Shown here: piece by piece, positions 61,889-64,000 of the stretch
Numbering within the stretch: the stretch's first letter is position 1
How the letters are laid out: every line of letters begins with the position of its first letter
Source of the DNA: Aliiglaciecola sp. LCG003
GTDB taxonomy: Bacteria; Pseudomonadota; Gammaproteobacteria; Enterobacterales; Alteromonadaceae
Length of the DNA: 64,000 bases
Direction of reading: 5' to 3'
NCBI RefSeq assembly: GCF_030316135.1
Contig: NZ_CP128185.1
Coordinates: forward strand, 1,550,001-1,614,000
Notes under the pieces: model-generated
The model's input: only the letters and a program-made list of their open reading frames with translations
What the model was told of the DNA's origin: nothing
Database searches by the model: none
Made by a program: the position numbers and the translations under genes

Positions 61889-63529
61889 TTATGAAAATTG
61901 GTACTCCTTATAGGTATTACGCAGTGCCAATTTGTTTAGTTTCCCTGTGGCGGTGTGGGGCAGGGCGTCAGTAAAGACTACATCATCAGGTACCGACCAT
62001 TTGTGAAGCTTATCTTTTAGATAGTCGATTATATGCTCGGCAGTAAGTTCAGCGCCATCGCTTAGCACCACTATTAATAATGGACGTTCTGTCCATTTAG
62101 GATGATAGCGCCCGATGGCGGCTGCTTCAGCAATTAATGGGTGGCTTGCGGCGGCGTTTTCAATTTCAATTGAACTGACCCATTCTCCGCCGGTTTTAAT
62201 CACATCTTTGGTTCTATCTGTTATCTGCATAAAGCCATCAGGATCGATAGTGGCCACATCACCAGTATTTAACCAGCCGTCCTCATCTACTGGGCAGCCT
62301 TCGCTGCCAGGTACTTGTGACATGCCATAGTAGCCTGTTGCAATCCAAGGACCTTTCACCTTAAGCGCGCCAAAAGCCACGCCATCCCAAGGGAGTTCGT
62401 TATTGTCATCGTCAACAATTTTCAGCTCGACGCCAAACACGCTGCGTCCTTGCTTGGCTTGCAGATCAATAATTTTTTCGTCGGGTAAATCTTGCATGCC
62501 TGGCTTTAAACTAAACAAGGTCCCAAGTGGGCTCATTTCGGTCATGCCCCAGCCTTGCAGGACTTTAGTATCATAGTCATACTTGAAGCGTTCGATGATC
62601 CCCCTTGGACAGGCCGCCCCCCCGGTACTAGCGACTTTCAATGAATCAATTTTTTTGCCTGACTTATCCAGATAGTCTAACAATGCCATCCAGATCGTGG
62701 GGACACCGGAACTGTATGATACTTTTTCATTTTCAATCAAATCTTGAAGAGTTTCGCCGTCGGCCATTTTCGGGCCGGGCATCACCAATTTTGCACCGAC
62801 CATGATAGATGCATAAGGGATCCCCCAAGCATTGACGTGAAACATCGGAACTATAGGTAGGCAGACATCCATATTTGATGCATTAGTAGCATCTGGTAAA
62901 GCGCCCGCGTAGGCGTGTAAGAGGGTAGAACGATGACTATATACTACACCTTTAGGGTTACCAGTGGTGCCTGAGGTATAGCACATACCACAGGCGGTAT
63001 TTTCATCAAATTCTGGCCAGATATAATTATCACTTTGCTGCGCAAGCAATTCTTCGTAACAGAGTACATTCGGTAAGCTTGTTTTTGGCATGTGCGCTTT
63101 ATCCGTCAGCACTATGATTTTTTCGACACTTTCAAAATTTTGATGTAAGGCTTCAACTAAAGGCATAACCAAGACATCGACAAATAAGAATCTGTCTTGT
63201 GCATGATTGACAATATAATTGACCTGCTCAGGGAAGAGTTTAGGGTTGATCATGTGACACACCATGCCTGTGCCTGATACGCCGTAGTATAGTTCCAAAT
63301 GGCGATAATCATTCCATGCCAATGTGCCAATTCGATCGCCAAATTTAGCCCCTAAACCCTCCAGCGCATTGGCCAACTGGCGGCTCCGCTTGGCTAATTC
63401 TGTATAAGTATATCTATGTCTTGGATTGTCGGCCGTGACTGAAACAATTTGCTGATTTGGGTAGTTTTTCTCAGCATGTCTTAAAATTGACGATATCATC
63501 AATTGGGTATTCATCATTAACGCTTTCAT
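61889..63529 (-). CDS. Long/medium-chain acyl-CoA ligase (AMP-forming)
   Basis: A 546-residue adenylate-forming enzyme. The P-loop motif [19 protein letters not shown], the A5 motif [11 protein letters not shown], the A7 motif [25 protein letters not shown], and the C-terminal catalytic lysine in TATGKLNK are intact. The sequence resembles the FadD3/AlkK-like group acting on medium- to long-chain acids. AAGGA lies eight bases before the ATG. The SDR gene starts upstream on the same strand with a gap of about 40 bases, so they are probably co-transcribed. It would activate the acid consumed by the neighbouring dehydrogenase set. Confidence 0.93.
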   Translation of the reverse strand: MKALMMNTQLMISSILRHAEKNYPNQQIVSVTADNPRHRYTYTELAKRSRQLANALEGLGAKFGDRIGTLAWNDYRHLELYYGVSGTGMVCHMINPKLFPEQVNYIVNHAQDRFLFVDVLVMPLVEALHQNFESVEKIIVLTDKAHMPKTSLPNVLCYEELLAQQSDNYIWPEFDENTACGMCYTSGTTGNPKGVVYSHRSTLLHAYAGALPDATNASNMDVCLPIVPMFHVNAWGIPYASIMVGAKLVMPGPKMADGETLQDLIENEKVSYSSGVPTIWMALLDYLDKSGKKIDSLKVASTGGAACPRGIIERFKYDYDTKVLQGWGMTEMSPLGTLFSLKPGMQDLPDEKIIDLQAKQGRSVFGVELKIVDDDNNELPWDGVAFGALKVKGPWIATGYYGMSQVPGSEGCPVDEDGWLNTGDVATIDPDGFMQITDRTKDVIKTGGEWVSSIEIENAAASHPLIAEAAAIGRYHPKWTERPLLIVVLSDGAELTAEHIIDYLKDKLHKWSVPDDVVFTDALPHTATGKLNKLALRNTYKEYQFS

Positions 63530-63568
63530 TATCTTGTTCCTTCGCTCTACACATTAATTAATAGTCTA

Positions 63569-64000
63569 TTACCAGGCACTTACTGCACCATCAATAGCGA
63601 TAGTTTGGCCACTCATATAAGAATTACCCGGAGACAGAATCAAGATCATGGTGTTGACGATCTCTTGCGGCTGGGCAAGGCGACGCATTGGGCAACCGCG
63701 CGCCAGACGTTGCTGACTTTCTTCGGTATCGAAGCCATCTTGGGCTAAAATATTGGTCGGGCTATAAAATGGACAAATAGCGTTGGCTCTAATGCCTTTT
63801 CTCGCGTATTCCACTGCCGCAGTGCGGGTTAAGCCAACAACTGCATGTTTGGCTGCTGAATAAGCCGCCCCTTTTGGCGCTCCACCTATCCCGGCCATGG
63901 AACTTAGATTTAAAATATGTCCCGATCCTTGTTTTAGCATCACTTCAATTTGATGTTTCATGCCAAATAGAACGCCATTAACATTGACAGCCATTTGACT
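63569..64000 (-). CDS. Short-chain dehydrogenase/reductase (partial, 5' end outside the window)
   Basis: The C-terminal 143 residues of an SDR. The active-site Ser is in LNLSSMAG, Tyr and Lys are in YSAAKHAVVG, and the segment after GIRANAICPF is typical, ending GQTIAIDGAVSAW. The N-terminal NAD-binding Gly motif lies beyond base 64000. The frame continues to the window edge (Ser-Gln precede the first visible Met), so that Met is not the start. It is likely to oxidise or reduce a hydroxyacyl-CoA or alcohol. It precedes the ligase gene on the same strand. Confidence 0.9.
   Translation of the reverse strand, partial: SQMAVNVNGVLFGMKHQIEVMLKQGSGHILNLSSMAGIGGAPKGAAYSAAKHAVVGLTRTAAVEYARKGIRANAICPFYSPTNILAQDGFDTEESQQRLARGCPMRRLAQPQEIVNTMILILSPGNSYMSGQTIAIDGAVSAW

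Overview
The window looks like a chromosomal segment of a marine gammaproteobacterium of the Alteromonadales (Alteromonas/Glaciecola/Paraglaciecola type). The reasons are moderate AT content, three large TonB-dependent receptors, a tryptophan-halogenase-family flavoprotein next to a LacI regulator, a DUF3718-like protein, a TPR-sulfotransferase and a complete hut locus. The placement rests on gene style, not on a marker gene. I see no rRNA, tRNA, CRISPR array, transposase, integrase or prophage gene.

Layout. 0-7 kb: a fragment of an upstream gene, an unknown two-gene unit (189-1475), a bacterial RIO kinase, a VOC protein, an unknown membrane protein, the nitrogen pair glnK-amtB, and an rpiB-like gene broken by an 8-bp duplication. 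7-15 kb: an unknown protein, a siderophore receptor behind a Fur box, a Na/phosphate symporter with a PhoU-like tail, a beta-CASP metallo-hydrolase and a medium-chain dehydrogenase. 15-22 kb: a TPR-GGDEF diguanylate cyclase, an EEP-family hydrolase, a Pmp3-like peptide, LacI and the halogenase-like flavoprotein. 22-25 kb: proB-proA and a MarR regulator. 25.8-29.5 kb: a TetR/HlyD/ABC/ABC-2 efflux operon resembling E. coli cecR-ybhGFSR. 29.5-31 kb: a BlaI/M56-TonB_C pair with twin operators.

31-37.5 kb: a complete histidine-utilisation locus. hutC-hutU-hutH run on the minus strand and hutI-hutG on the plus strand, with a palindromic HutC-type operator between them. HutH, HutU, HutI and HutG together convert histidine to glutamate plus formamide. 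37.5-42.6 kb: a flavin reductase, a decayed dgkA-like gene, two small unknown genes, a NadD-like enzyme, a MoeB/ThiF-like enzyme and gnd. 43-54.7 kb: a TonB receptor, a TPR-sulfotransferase, a dimeric dUTPase, a 54-residue lipoprotein missed by length-limited ORF calling, a HAD hydrolase, a large zinc metalloprotease and a third TonB receptor.

55-64 kb: acyl-CoA dehydrogenase, an APH-type kinase and a quinone oxidoreductase on the plus strand. These are followed by an unknown lipoprotein, a two-domain periplasmic binding protein cut by an in-frame UAG, and a DUF3718-like protein. An acyl-CoA ligase and an SDR (cut by the window end) lie on the minus strand. The dehydrogenase, kinase, ligase and SDR set resembles the levulinate / 4-hydroxyacyl-CoA (lva, ACAD10/11) route.

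The strongest irregularities are three lesions in otherwise intact families (rpiB-like, dgkA-like, the binding-protein fusion), a series of hairpins after amtB, and two intergenic terminator-like structures (in front of lacI and of the halogenase gene) that could mark small RNAs or attenuators.
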